Source: Blastococcus sp. KM273128 (GTDB lineage Bacteria; Actinomycetota; Actinomycetes; Mycobacteriales; Geodermatophilaceae). Taken from it: a stretch of DNA of 64,000 bases. The stretch spans positions 1-64,000 of the forward strand of contig NZ_SSXA01000026.1 of NCBI RefSeq assembly GCF_021698975.1. Direction: 5' to 3'. A program made the position numbers and the translations under genes. Shown here piece by piece: positions 28,927 through 37,341 of this stretch; position 1 is the first letter of the stretch, and every line of letters begins with the position of its first letter. A model generated the notes under the pieces. The model did not search any database. It was not told the DNA's origin and saw only the letters and a list, made by a program, of their open reading frames with translations.

Positions 28927-29990
28927 CTGGAGGGCCGGCCGTCCGCGGCGTCCGCGGGGACCGGGGGCCGGGCGTACCCGCCGTCGGCGTCGGTCTGGAC
29001 GTCGGGCGCCACCCAGTTGCCGACCATCACGGTGCTCCGCCGGGCCGGTGCCGGGCGCGCCGGCGGCAGCTCGTCGCTGGCCGCGGCCACCAGGAAGTGC
29101 GGCCGGTGCTTGGCCTCGTAGTAGATCCGGCCGACGTACTCGCCGATGACGCCGAGGAACAGCAGCTGCAGCCCCCCGAGCCCGATGACCGCCGCCACGA
29201 GCGTGACGTAGCCGGGCACCACGATGCCCCCCACGACCGCCGCCACCACGAGGTAGGCGGCGTAACCGAAGGCCAGCGTGGTGACCACGAGCCCGACGTA
29301 GATGGCCAGCCGCAGGGGCGCGTTGTTGAACGACATGACGCCGTCGATGCCGTAGTTGAGCAGCCGGCGCAGCGTCCAGCGGCTGGCGTCGCCGCCGAAG
29401 CGGGCCTCGTTGCGGTAGTCGATGGTGGCGGTCGGGAAACCGATCCAGGCGAAGAGCCCCTTGGAGAAGCGGTTGTACTCGCCGAGCTGCAGCAGCGCGT
29501 CGACCGCGCGCCGGCTCAGCAGGCGGAAGTCGCCCACGCCGTCCTCGATGCGGACCTCGACGAGCGAGTTGACCAGCCGGTAGTACAGCCGGGCGAGCAC
29601 GCTGCGGCCGAACGCGTCACCGTCCCGGGTGCGCCGGGCGACGACCTGGTCGTTCCCCTGCTCGAGCAGTTCGAGCATCTGCCGGATGAGCCGCGGCGGG
29701 TGCTGGAGGTCGGCGTCCATGATGACGACGGCGTCCCCGCGCGCGTAGGCCAGGCCGGCCAGCATCGCCGACTCCTTGCCGAAGTTGCGGCTCAGCGAGA
29801 CGTACCGGACGCGCGGGTCGCGAGCGTGGAGCTCCTGCATCACCGCGGTCGTCCGGTCGCGGCTGCCGTCGTCGACCAGGACGAACTCGAGCTCGGCCGG
29901 GACGTCGGCCATCACGGCCGAGACCTGGGCGACGAGCTCGGGCAGCACCCGCTCCTCGTTGTGGCACGGGACCACCACGGACAACAGCAT
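28923..29990 (-). CDS. Polyprenyl-phosphate glycosyltransferase (GtrB/DPM type)
   Basis: A 355-residue GT2 enzyme. The catalytic domain has 'LSVVVPCHNEERVLPELV', 'LVDDGSRDRT', 'VVIMDADLQHPPRLI' (DxD) and 'GDFRLLSRRAVDALL'; two transmembrane helices follow (about residues 225-250 and 260-290), as in GtrB. It is expected to transfer a sugar from a nucleotide donor to polyprenyl phosphate on the cytoplasmic face. ATG 29990 was chosen because the family starts there; the in-frame extension is Arg-rich and not conserved. Donor could be glucose, mannose or galactose; the sequence does not say which. Confidence 0.9.
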   Translation of the reverse strand: MLLSVVVPCHNEERVLPELVAQVSAVMADVPAELEFVLVDDGSRDRTTAVMQELHARDPRVRYVSLSRNFGKESAMLAGLAYARGDAVVIMDADLQHPPRLIRQMLELLEQGNDQVVARRTRDGDAFGRSVLARLYYRLVNSLVEVRIEDGVGDFRLLSRRAVDALLQLGEYNRFSKGLFAWIGFPTATIDYRNEARFGGDASRWTLRRLLNYGIDGVMSFNNAPLRLAIYVGLVVTTLAFGYAAYLVVAAVVGGIVVPGYVTLVAAVIGLGGLQLLFLGVIGEYVGRIYYEAKHRPHFLVAAASDELPPARPAPARRSTVMVGNWVAPDVQTDADGGYARPPVPADAADGRPSR

Positions 29991-30133
29991 GCAGGCGCCT
30001 CCTCCGGTCCGGCCGCCGCCCCGGGCGGTCCGACTCGGGGTGGCACGTCGTCGTGCACGCCCCGCCATCCTGACGGACGGCCCGCCCGGCCGCAGCACCG
30101 CCGGCCGCGGCCAGGGCCAGGAGGGCGCGGCTC

Positions 30134-31309
30134 TCAGCCCAGGTTAGTCGTCGCCCGGTAGAGGACGGCCGGGCCGCGGGCGGTGACTGGCTCGCCCGCG
30201 GGGAGGAACGCGGCGCGCCCCTTCTCCAGCGTGAGCTCGCCGTCGACCGAGGCGAGCACCGCGGTGCCCTCCGTGCACAGCAGCAGCTGCGGCCCGCGCG
30301 TGGTGAGCGCGCCGGACTGCTCGTCGAGGTGCACGCGGGTGAGGTCGAAGTCCTGCACCGGCACCGGGTAGCGCAGCCCGCCCGGCCCCAGCACCGGGTG
30401 GATCACCGGCACCTTGCCGTCGGTGAAGTCGAGGACCTCGATCAGCGCCGCCAGGTCGACGTGCTTGGCCGTCAGCCCGCCGCGCAGCACGTTGTCCGAG
30501 CTGGCCATGACCTCGACGCCGGCGCCGGAGAGGTAGGCGTGCAGGTTCCCCGCCGGCATGAAGACCGCCTCGCCCGGGGCGAGCTTGAGGTGGTTGCACA
30601 TCAGCGAGATGACCACGCCCGGGTCGCCGGGGTAGGACTCGGCGAGGGTGGCCGCCCAGCGGTAGGTGTTGATGAACTCGGGGTCGTGCGCGGCGACGAA
30701 GGTGGCCGCCTTGGCCGCCACCGCCTCGACCAGCTGGGTGCGCCGTCTGCCGGAGAGCGCGAGCAGCTGCGGGACGGCCGCCCGCAGGCCACCGCGCGCC
30801 AGGGCGGCGATGGTCGGCTTGAGCTCGGGCACCTGCAGCTTGGCCAGGCAGTGCAGCGACTCCTCCACCGGCCGGAAGCCGCACAGGGCCTCGAACGTGG
30901 TGAGCGCCAGCAGGAGCTCGGGCTTGTGGAAGGGGTCCTTGAAGGTGCGGGTCGGGTCGTCGTGCGGGATGCCGGCGGCCTCCTCGGCCGCGTACCCCAC
31001 CTCCGCCTGCGCCGTGGTCGGGTGCGCCTGCAGCGACAGCGGCGTCTCGGCGGCCAGCACCTTGAGCAGGAACGGCAGCCGTGCGCCGAACCGCTCCACC
31101 ACCGCGGGGCCGAGCAGCCGGTCGGGCTCCTCGGCGATCGCCTTGTCCAGCGGCCGCCCGTCGGAGAGGGTGCTGGGCTCGTCCGGGTGCGCGCCGACCC
31201 ACAGCTCCGCGTGCGGGCGGTCCGCGGGCACGGGCTCACCCAGCAGGTCGGGGATCACGGTGCGGCTACCCCAGGGGTAGTACCGGACACCGTTGCTCAG
31301 CTGCCACAT
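30134..31309 (-). CDS. manA: Mannose-6-phosphate isomerase, class I
   Basis: A 391-residue zinc enzyme interconverting fructose-6-phosphate and mannose-6-phosphate, the entry to GDP-mannose synthesis. Signatures: 'YPWGSRTVIPDLLG' at the N-terminus, 'PLSLQAHPTTAQAEVGYA' near residue 90 (zinc Gln/His), 'FKDPFHKPELLLALT' near 123 (zinc Glu) and 'PAGNLHAYLSGAGVEVMASS' near 250 (zinc His, catalytic region). ATG 31309 follows a TAACCT -10 box by 9 nt, indicating a leaderless mRNA. manB, the SIS protein and manC nearby complete the mannose branch. Confidence 0.95.
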   Translation of the reverse strand: MWQLSNGVRYYPWGSRTVIPDLLGEPVPADRPHAELWVGAHPDEPSTLSDGRPLDKAIAEEPDRLLGPAVVERFGARLPFLLKVLAAETPLSLQAHPTTAQAEVGYAAEEAAGIPHDDPTRTFKDPFHKPELLLALTTFEALCGFRPVEESLHCLAKLQVPELKPTIAALARGGLRAAVPQLLALSGRRRTQLVEAVAAKAATFVAAHDPEFINTYRWAATLAESYPGDPGVVISLMCNHLKLAPGEAVFMPAGNLHAYLSGAGVEVMASSDNVLRGGLTAKHVDLAALIEVLDFTDGKVPVIHPVLGPGGLRYPVPVQDFDLTRVHLDEQSGALTTRGPQLLLCTEGTAVLASVDGELTLEKGRAAFLPAGEPVTARGPAVLYRATTNLG

Positions 31310-31318
31310 CGTGCAGGC

Positions 31319-31324
31319 AGGTTA
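31319..31324 (-). promoter_or_regulatory. -10 box of the leaderless manA promoter
   Basis: TAACCT on the minus strand, 9 nt before the ATG. No convincing -35. Confidence 0.55.
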
Positions 31325-31479
31325 CGGCCCGCTCCCGCCTCGCGGAACGCGACCTCACCCCAACGGGCCGTCCGCCGCGGCGGGGTCCGCGGGCCCGGTA
31401 CGGACGCCCGCGCGCCGGGCGGGCCCGCGGTGGAGGGGCGCCGGGCTCCCGCGTCGGCGGGGGGCGCCGTCGTCCCGCG

Positions 31480-32424
31480 TCAGTGGGCGCCCGCACCGGC
31501 CTCGTCGCGGTGCACCGTCAGGTTCATGACGAGCACGACCAGCGCCCCGACGACCAGCCCGAGCAGCGCGCTGGCCAGCGTGTTGACCAGCCAGCCCACG
31601 ACCCCGCCGAGGGCGCCGGTCGCGTCGTGCGCGGCCTCCTCCAGGTGGTGGACGACGTCGTAGAGGCCGTGCCACCCGAGCTCGTCGGTGCCCACCAGGA
31701 TGATGTGCCCGCCGACCCAGAGCATGGCGGCGGTGCCGACGACGGTGAGGGCGGAGAGCAGCTTGGGCATGCCCTTGACCAGGGCCCGGCCGAACGCGGC
31801 CACCCGCTTCCCGGCCCGCTGCGAGAGGCTGAGCCCGACGTCGTCCATCTTCACGATCACGCCGACCACGCCGTAGACGAGGACGGTGATGCCGACCGCG
31901 ACGACGGCCAGGATCGCCGCCCGCGACCAGAAGCCCTCCCCGGCCACCTCGTTGAGCGAGATAACCATGATCTCGGCCGACAGGATGAAGTCCGTGCGCA
32001 CGGCCCCGCTGACGATGGTCTTCTCGTCCGGCAGCGCGTCCTCCACCGTGGCGTGCGACTCGGCGTGGCCGCTGAACCGGTGCCAGATCTTCTCCGCGCC
32101 CTCGTAGCAGAGGTAGGCGCCGCCGACCATCAGGATCGGCGTGAGGAGGAACGGCAGGAACTGGCTGAGCAGCAGGATCGCCGGGAGGATGATCAGCAGC
32201 TTGTTCCGGAGCGAGCCGAGGGCGATCTTCCGGATGATCGGCAGCTCGCGGTCGGCGTTCAGCCCGTGCACGTACTGCGGGGTCACCGCCGTGTCGTCGA
32301 CCACGACCCCGGCGGCCTTGAGGCTGGCCCGCCCGGCGGCGGCGCCGATGTCGTCGATGGAGGCGGCCGCCGCGCGGGCCAGCACCGAGACGTCGTCGAG
32401 CAGGGCTACGAGTCCACCCGCCAA
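31480..32424 (-). CDS. DUF808 (YedI-like) membrane protein
   Basis: A 314-residue protein of the DUF808/YedI family. Conserved blocks: 'GLVALLDDVSVLARAAAASI' at the start, 'ELPIIRKIALGSLRNKLLII', 'MVGGAYLCYEGAEKIWH' and 'GAVRTDFILSAEIMVISLN', then about five helices ending 'LLGLVVGALVVLVMNL'. Function is unknown. The start is a TTG at 32424 behind an AAGGA site; this matches the N-terminus of E. coli YedI well, whereas no ATG or GTG in frame fits. It lies between manA and the SIS-domain gene without obvious relation to mannose metabolism. Confidence 0.85.
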   Translation of the reverse strand: MAGGLVALLDDVSVLARAAAASIDDIGAAAGRASLKAAGVVVDDTAVTPQYVHGLNADRELPIIRKIALGSLRNKLLIILPAILLLSQFLPFLLTPILMVGGAYLCYEGAEKIWHRFSGHAESHATVEDALPDEKTIVSGAVRTDFILSAEIMVISLNEVAGEGFWSRAAILAVVAVGITVLVYGVVGVIVKMDDVGLSLSQRAGKRVAAFGRALVKGMPKLLSALTVVGTAAMLWVGGHIILVGTDELGWHGLYDVVHHLEEAAHDATGALGGVVGWLVNTLASALLGLVVGALVVLVMNLTVHRDEAGAGAH

Positions 32425-32500
32425 GGGAGTTCCTTCCGGTCGGTCAGCACCGGTGTGCTGTCGCAGATGATGGTGGACCGTCCGCGGGCCGCGCGCGCCC

Positions 32501-33646
32501 TCAGGGACGCGGCGCCCGTTCCAGGTCGAGCGCCAGCGCCAAGTAGACGGCGCTGAAGTCGGCGACCGCGAGCTGCCGGGCCGCACGCGGCAGCCGGCCG
32601 AACCGGTCGGGGTCCCCGTGCTCGGCCAGGCCGCTCACCGGCACGCTGCGCGCGGCGGCGGTGCCCAGCACCTGCTGCATCGCCTCCGCCGCCGAGCGCG
32701 GCTCCCGCTCCCCCGCGCCGTCGTGCCCGCCGGCGCCGGGGTCGCGGACGGTCAGCAGCCGCAGCCGCCGGCCCGCGTCGTCGGCGCGGTCGCGGAAGAA
32801 GTCGTCGGCGGCGTCCTGGGGCGCCAGCGGCCCCCCGAGGACGGCGCAGGCGGCCACCCGCTGGTCGGGCAGCCGGAAGTCGGTCGCCGGCAGCCCGGCG
32901 AGGGTGGCGAGCTGGTCGGCGAAGCGGGTCGCCGCGGCGCCCGCGAGCGGCCCCTCCGAGGCGATCACCGGGAGCGCGTCCAGCAGCTCCAGCGCCAGGC
33001 TCTTGGCCGGGTTGACGAACGTCTCCCGCGCCGGGCCGCACTCCTCGGCCACCTCGTCGAGCGCGGCCGCGACCGCCTCCGGGTCGGCCACGCCGGGCGC
33101 CAGCAGCCCCAGGTCGGTGGCCAGGCGCAGCATGGGGGTGAGCAGCGACCACAGGGTCGCGTGCCGGACGCGGGAGCGCGGCAGGGCGACGTAGGGCGCG
33201 CGGGCGGAAGCGCAGACGCCGCGCAACGGCGCGTCGTCGGCACCGATGCCGACCAGGGACACCCCCCGGCGGGCGGCCTCGTAGGCCGGCCCCACCGCGT
33301 AGGCGCCGGCGCCGGTGCGGGTGGCCACGACCGCGATGTCGCTCGGGCCGGTCCAGACCGGCAGCGCCGGGCCCGGGACGACGTCGACGGTGACCGGGCT
33401 GGAGGGCCCGAGGAGGGCCCGCAGCACGGAGGCGGCGACGGCCCCCTCCCGGCGGGCGACGACGACCAGCCCGCGGGGCCGGCCACCGCTGGTGACCCGC
33501 TCCAGGCCGGCCTCCTCGGTCAGCCGGGTCGTCTCCCGCACCTGCGCGCCCGCGCCGGCGACGGCCGGCAGCAGGCCGCGGGGGTCACGGGCCCGCAGCA
33601 GCGCGAGGTCGTCGAGGACCTCCTCGGCCAGCTCCGGCGGGATCAC
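32501..33646 (-). CDS. SIS-domain protein, Rv3256c/TobH-like
   Basis: A 381-residue protein related to bifunctional phosphoglucose/phosphomannose isomerases. Two sugar-isomerase (SIS) halves can be seen: an N-terminal half with 'RGLVVVARREGAVAASVLRA' and 'AVVATRTGAGAYAVGPAYEA', and a C-terminal half with 'NPAKSLALELLDALPVIAS'. It sits between manA and manB as Rv3256c does in M. tuberculosis. Whether it isomerises a sugar phosphate is unproven; the family has lost much of the canonical active site, so a regulatory or sugar-binding role is possible. It is 14 bp after the Trm112-like gene. Confidence 0.75.
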   Translation of the reverse strand: MIPPELAEEVLDDLALLRARDPRGLLPAVAGAGAQVRETTRLTEEAGLERVTSGGRPRGLVVVARREGAVAASVLRALLGPSSPVTVDVVPGPALPVWTGPSDIAVVATRTGAGAYAVGPAYEAARRGVSLVGIGADDAPLRGVCASARAPYVALPRSRVRHATLWSLLTPMLRLATDLGLLAPGVADPEAVAAALDEVAEECGPARETFVNPAKSLALELLDALPVIASEGPLAGAAATRFADQLATLAGLPATDFRLPDQRVAACAVLGGPLAPQDAADDFFRDRADDAGRRLRLLTVRDPGAGGHDGAGEREPRSAAEAMQQVLGTAAARSVPVSGLAEHGDPDRFGRLPRAARQLAVADFSAVYLALALDLERAPRP

Positions 33647-33659
33647 GGCGCGCCCGTCC

Positions 33660-33869
33660 TCAGCCGCGCTGCCGCGCCTCGTCCAGCAGCAGCACCGGGA
33701 TGCCGTCGCGGACGGGGAAGCCCCGGTCGCAGGTGCCGCAGACCAGCTCGGAGGCCGCCTCGTCGACGGTCAGCGGCGTGTGGTGGGTGTCGGGGCAGGC
33801 GAGGATCGCCAGCAGCTCGGGGTCCAGCCCCAGCGGGCCGGCGGCGGGGCTGCTCTGGGAACCGGTCAC
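33660..33869 (-). CDS. Trm112 family zinc-ribbon protein
   Basis: A 69-residue small protein. 'DPELLAILACPDTHHTPLTV' and 'LVCGTCDRGFPVRDGIPVLL' are the two conserved Trm112 blocks. Only Cys of 'ILACP' and the 'CGTC' pair are present, so a complete four-Cys zinc site is not obvious. Trm112 proteins are partners that stabilise methyltransferases. GTG 33869 overlaps the manB stop (GTGA). It is in the same position as its homologue between manB and Rv3256c in related actinomycetes. Confidence 0.82.
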   Translation of the reverse strand: MTGSQSSPAAGPLGLDPELLAILACPDTHHTPLTVDEAASELVCGTCDRGFPVRDGIPVLLLDEARQRG

Positions 33870-35245
33870 TCCTGCTCCTCCTCCGCGCGCACGGTGCGCA
33901 GCACCCGGTCGCGCAGCTCGGTCATCCGCGCCTCGTCCGGCGCCTCGACGTTCAGCCGCAGCAGCGGCTCGGTGTTGCTGGCCCGCAGGTTGAACCACGC
34001 GCCGTCGGGCAGCTCGACGGTCAGGCCGTCGAGCTCGTCGACCGCCACGCCGTCCTCCCCCTCGTAGAGCTCGCGCACCGCGGCCATCCGCTCCGCCGCG
34101 TCGGCCACCGTCGAGTTGATCTCGCCGGAGGCCGCGTAGCGGGCGTAGGCGGCGGTCAGCCCGGAGAGCGGCCGGCCCTGCTCGCCGAGGGCCGCCAGGA
34201 CGTGCATGGCGGCCAGCATGCCCGTGTCGGCCCGCCAGAAGTCGCGGAAGTAGTAGTGCGCCGAGTGCTCGCCCCCGAAGACGGCGTCGGTGCGGGCCAT
34301 CTCGGCCTTGATGAAGGAGTGGCCCACGCGGGTGCGCACCGGCTGCCCGCCGTGCTCGCGCACGATCTCGGGCACGGCGCGGGAGGTGATCAGGTTGTGG
34401 ATGATCGTGGTCCCGCGGCCCTTGGCCAGCTCCCGCACCGCGACCAGCGCGGTGATCGCCGAGGGGCTCACCGGCTCGCCGCGCTCGTCGACGACGAACA
34501 CGCGGTCGGCGTCGCCGTCGAAGGCCAGGCCGATGTCGGCGCCGTGCTCGACGACGGCGCGCTGCAGGTCGACCAGGTTCGCCGGGTCCAGCGGGTTGGC
34601 CTCGTGGTTGGGGAAGGAGCCGTCGAGCTCGAAGTAGAGCGGGACGACCTCCAGCGGCAGGTCGGCGAGGACCACCGGCACGGTGTGCCCACCCATGCCG
34701 TTGCCGGCGTCGACGACGACCGTGAGCGGCCGGATGGCCGACAGGTCGACCAGCGAGCGCAGGTGCGCGGCGTACTCGTGGAGGACGTCGCGCACCGAGA
34801 CCTCGCCGAGCCGCTCGGGCACGCGCTCGTAGCTGTCCCGCTCGGCCCACTCGCGGATGGTGACCAGACCGGAGTCCTGCCCGATGGGCGCCGCACCGGC
34901 GCGGCACAGCTTGATGCCGTTGTACTGCGCCGGGTTGTGGCTGGCGGTGAACATCGCCCCGGGCAGGTCGAGCGAGCCGGCGGCGAAGTACAGCAGGTCG
35001 GTGGAGCCGAGGCCCGCCTCGACGACGTCGACCCCGCGGGCGATCACGCCCTCGGCGAAGGCGCGGGACAGCGGGACCGAGGACTCGCGCATGTCGTGCG
35101 CGGTGACCACGGCCGTGGCGCCGCTCTCGGCGAGGACGAACTCGGCGAAGGCCGCACCGAGCGCGCGGGCGACGTCCTCGTCCCACTGGTCGGGGACCAC
35201 CCCGCGGACGTCGTAGGCCTTGACGAGGGCCGAGAGATCACGCAC
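33866..35245 (-). CDS. manB: Phosphomannomutase/phosphoglucomutase
   Basis: A 459-residue alpha-D-phosphohexomutase converting mannose-6-phosphate to mannose-1-phosphate (and probably the glucose pair). The phosphoserine loop is 'FTASHNPAQYNG' near residue 100, the metal loop 'LAFDGDADRVFVVD' near 245, the sugar-binding loop 'GGEHSAHYYF' near 325 and the phosphate-binding loop 'RASNTEPLLRLNVEA' near 420: all four family loops are intact. GTG 35245 lies 6 nt after a TAGTCT -10 box, indicating a leaderless mRNA. It heads the manB-trm112-SIS cluster. Confidence 0.95.
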   Translation of the reverse strand: MRDLSALVKAYDVRGVVPDQWDEDVARALGAAFAEFVLAESGATAVVTAHDMRESSVPLSRAFAEGVIARGVDVVEAGLGSTDLLYFAAGSLDLPGAMFTASHNPAQYNGIKLCRAGAAPIGQDSGLVTIREWAERDSYERVPERLGEVSVRDVLHEYAAHLRSLVDLSAIRPLTVVVDAGNGMGGHTVPVVLADLPLEVVPLYFELDGSFPNHEANPLDPANLVDLQRAVVEHGADIGLAFDGDADRVFVVDERGEPVSPSAITALVAVRELAKGRGTTIIHNLITSRAVPEIVREHGGQPVRTRVGHSFIKAEMARTDAVFGGEHSAHYYFRDFWRADTGMLAAMHVLAALGEQGRPLSGLTAAYARYAASGEINSTVADAAERMAAVRELYEGEDGVAVDELDGLTVELPDGAWFNLRASNTEPLLRLNVEAPDEARMTELRDRVLRTVRAEEEQE

Positions 35246-35251
35246 CCGGCG

Positions 35252-35257
35252 AGACTA
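35252..35257 (-). promoter_or_regulatory. -10 box of the leaderless manB promoter
   Basis: TAGTCT on the minus strand, 6 nt before GTG 35245. Confidence 0.5.
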
Positions 35258-35277
35258 TCGGCGGGCCCGACGACGTG

Positions 35278-35342
35278 CTGGAACGGCCACCCTTCAGGGT
35301 CCCGCGCCGAGCTCGCGAGGCGTGGGGGGAAGGGTGGTCCTT
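35278..35342 (-). repeat. Covarying double-stem intergenic element, copy C
   Basis: Outer stem CCACCCTTC (35287-35295) with GAAGGGTGG (35329-35337); inner stem CCCGCGCC (35301-35308) with GGCGTGGG (35319-35326), one G-U pair; loop GAGCTCGCGA (35309-35318). It begins right at the stop codon of the DUF3499 gene (35343-35345). Confidence 0.85.
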
Positions 35343-35693
35343 TCAGGGGAGGTCGGGGAGGACCCGCAGGTGGCCGCGGCGGATGCCGCTGCCGTCGTCG
35401 GCGGGGTTGCGCGGCGGCTCGGGCCGGGCGGCCTCGCGGACGGCGTCGGCGAGCGCCAGCAGGTCGTCACCGGTGATGCCGGCGTCCTCGAGGTCGATCT
35501 CGTGCCGGACGACCTCCCAGCCGCGCGGCACCGTCAGCCGCTCGGCGTGGAACTCGCACAGGTCGTAGCTGTGCGGCTCCGAGTACGTCGCCAACGGGCC
35601 CACGACAGCGGTCGACTCCGCGTAGACGTAGGTCAGGGTCGCCGCTGCCGGTTGCGCGCAGCCGCTGCGCGAGCAGCGCCGTGACTGCCTCAC
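35343..35693 (-). CDS. DUF3499 zinc-ribbon-like protein (Rv3258c-like)
   Basis: A 116-residue actinobacterial protein of unknown function. The N-terminal half contains 'RCSRSGC' and 'YDLCEFHAERL', four Cys/His residues that could bind zinc, around the strongly conserved 'ATLTYVYAESTAVVGPLATY'. GTG 35693 (or GTG 35696) lies behind an AGGA site, with a TACTGT -10-like box at 35715-35720. The gene sits between manB and the Rv3259-like gene as in mycobacteria. The stop codon is immediately followed by repeat copy C. Confidence 0.82.
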   Translation of the reverse strand: MRQSRRCSRSGCAQPAAATLTYVYAESTAVVGPLATYSEPHSYDLCEFHAERLTVPRGWEVVRHEIDLEDAGITGDDLLALADAVREAARPEPPRNPADDGSGIRRGHLRVLPDLP

Positions 35694-35897
35694 CACCGGT
35701 TCCTCACGCAAGGCACAGTAATCCCGCCCGGCGGTGCGCGACAGCAGGCGCACCGGGAAAGCGGCCCGGACGCACCATCCTGCACGATGACCCCGTGGGC
35801 ATCGGCACCGGTCGGGCGCGGGATGCGGCCCCGCAGGGCCCGACGCGGGCGGACCCCCGGCGGACCGTCCCCGGGCCCGGCGTGTCGCGGGCCGCCG

Positions 35898-35903
35898 TAC
35901 CCT
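35898..35903 (+). promoter_or_regulatory. -10 box of the Rv3259-like gene
   Basis: TACCCT, 10 nt before ATG 35914: probably a leaderless or nearly leaderless transcript. Confidence 0.5.
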
Positions 35904-35913
35904 GCGTGCAGTC

Positions 35914-36378
35914 ATGAGCCACCCCCCGCGCCGCCGCCACCGCTCCCGCCGCGACCGCCACGGTCGCGGCCTGCGGGGACGCCTGGTGCCGGCGCAGGTG
36001 CCGCTGTCCCGCAGCCGCGCCGAGCAGTTCGACGACCTGGTGCTGGACGCCGTCGAGGACCTCGAGCGCCGCTGGGAGCGGGAGCTGGCCGACGTCGAGT
36101 TCGCCGTCGAGGACGTGCCGTGGGTCGAGCACACCGACCCCGATGAGGCGCTGCTGGACTCCGACGTGCTCGACGACGCCGGCGTCCCGCTGTCCCGCCT
36201 GCTGCCGGCCCGCCGCGAGCAGGGCGAGGACGTGCCGCCGCGGATCGTGGTCTACCGGCGCCCGCTGGAGCTCCGCGCCCACGACCGCGAGGACCTCGCC
36301 GACCTGGTGCGCGACGTCGTCGTCGACCAGGTGGCCACCCTCCTGGGCCGCGACCCGGAGGAGATCGACCCCACCTGA
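35914..36378 (+). CDS. Rv3259-like protein, zincin-like fold without HExxH
   Basis: A 154-residue protein of the 'metallopeptidase family' (minimal zincin-like domain) next to DUF3499. After a basic N-terminus ('RRRHRSRRDRHGRGLRGRL') come 'QFDDLVLDAVEDLERRWE' and 'PPRIVVYRRPLELRA', conserved in Rv3259. The helix that carries HExxH in true members reads 'LVRDVVVDQVATLLGRDP' here (about residues 131-148), so the zinc ligands and catalytic Glu are missing. Peptidase activity is therefore unlikely and a binding or structural role is more plausible. Confidence 0.78.
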   Translation: MSHPPRRRHRSRRDRHGRGLRGRLVPAQVPLSRSRAEQFDDLVLDAVEDLERRWERELADVEFAVEDVPWVEHTDPDEALLDSDVLDDAGVPLSRLLPARREQGEDVPPRIVVYRRPLELRAHDREDLADLVRDVVVDQVATLLGRDPEEIDPT

Positions 36379-36486
36379 GCCCCAGCTCCCCCGCGCGCGG
36401 GACTCGTCGACCGCGCCGCGCACCGCGCGCCCGGGGGACGCACCGCGTGGTCGGGCCCGGGACCGCCGGCTGGGATGCTGGACCGG

Positions 36487-37338
36487 ATGGACGCCCCCGC
36501 CGCCACCGCCTGGCTCGTCGTGGGCGTGGTGCTCGGCGTGCTCGCGGTGACGGCGCTGGTCTCGGCCGTGGCCCTCTCCCGCCACCGCCCCGGCCCGGGC
36601 AGCGGGCGCCCGCCCGCGCCGGTCGACGACCTGGCCGAGTTCCTCGAGCACCCGCCCGGCACCCGGCCGCAGGCGCCGCGGGCCTCCGGCTGGACGGCGC
36701 TGGCCCCGGCGGAGCCGGTGCCGCCGGCCGGCGACCGTCAGCGACCCGGGTCGGCGCTGGCCGCGCTCTGCGTCGCGGCCCTGGCGCTGGTCGGCACGGC
36801 CGCCGCCGTCGCCGCGGCCACCGCCGAGGGGGCGCCGCAGCCGCGCGCCGCCGGGGTGTCGTCCCCGCCGGCCGGCGGCGTCGTCGCCGAGCTCGCCGTG
36901 GGTGGGCTGGTGCTGGAGCCACGGGCGGTGGGCGTCACGGCGACCTACCCCGAGGTGCGGCTCAGCACCGGCGGCGGCGCGCCGCGGTTGGAGCTGCGGC
37001 TGCCCACCTACAACTGCCTGGCCGCCGAGGCCCCGGCCGACCCGGTCGCCGCCGGGTGCATCGCCACGCCGGTCGAGCACGCCGTCCTCGAGGGCGAGGA
37101 CCTGGCCGTCACCCGCGACGGCGCGGGATGGGTGGTCAGCGGGACGGCCGAGACGGTCCTGCGGCCGGGCGGCTCGGCGCCCGCAGCGACCGGTCGGGCG
37201 TATGCGCTGGAGCTCACCGTGGAGCCCGACGGCCCACCCGCCGCCGACGGCACCCGGGCCGCCCGCGGGGAGCTGCGGCTGGGCACGGGGAGCGCGCCGG
37301 TGCTGGCCGAGCGCAGCCGGGTGCGCGCGGCCGGCTGA
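36487..37338 (+). CDS. Conserved membrane protein of unknown function
   Basis: A 283-residue protein that I do not recognise. It has two hydrophobic helices: residues 8-28 ('WLVVGVVLGVLAVTALVSAV') and about residues 85-105, flanking a Pro-rich cytoplasmic loop. The remaining 170 residues would be extracytoplasmic and beta-rich, with two cysteines ('YNCLAAEA', 'AAGCIATP') that could form a disulfide. ATG 36475 is an alternative start 12 nt upstream. It is downstream of the Rv3259-like gene and converges with the next gene after only 3 bp. Role unknown. Confidence 0.6.
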   Translation: MDAPAATAWLVVGVVLGVLAVTALVSAVALSRHRPGPGSGRPPAPVDDLAEFLEHPPGTRPQAPRASGWTALAPAEPVPPAGDRQRPGSALAALCVAALALVGTAAAVAAATAEGAPQPRAAGVSSPPAGGVVAELAVGGLVLEPRAVGVTATYPEVRLSTGGGAPRLELRLPTYNCLAAEAPADPVAAGCIATPVEHAVLEGEDLAVTRDGAGWVVSGTAETVLRPGGSAPAATGRAYALELTVEPDGPPAADGTRAARGELRLGTGSAPVLAERSRVRAAG

Positions 37339-37341
37339 CGC

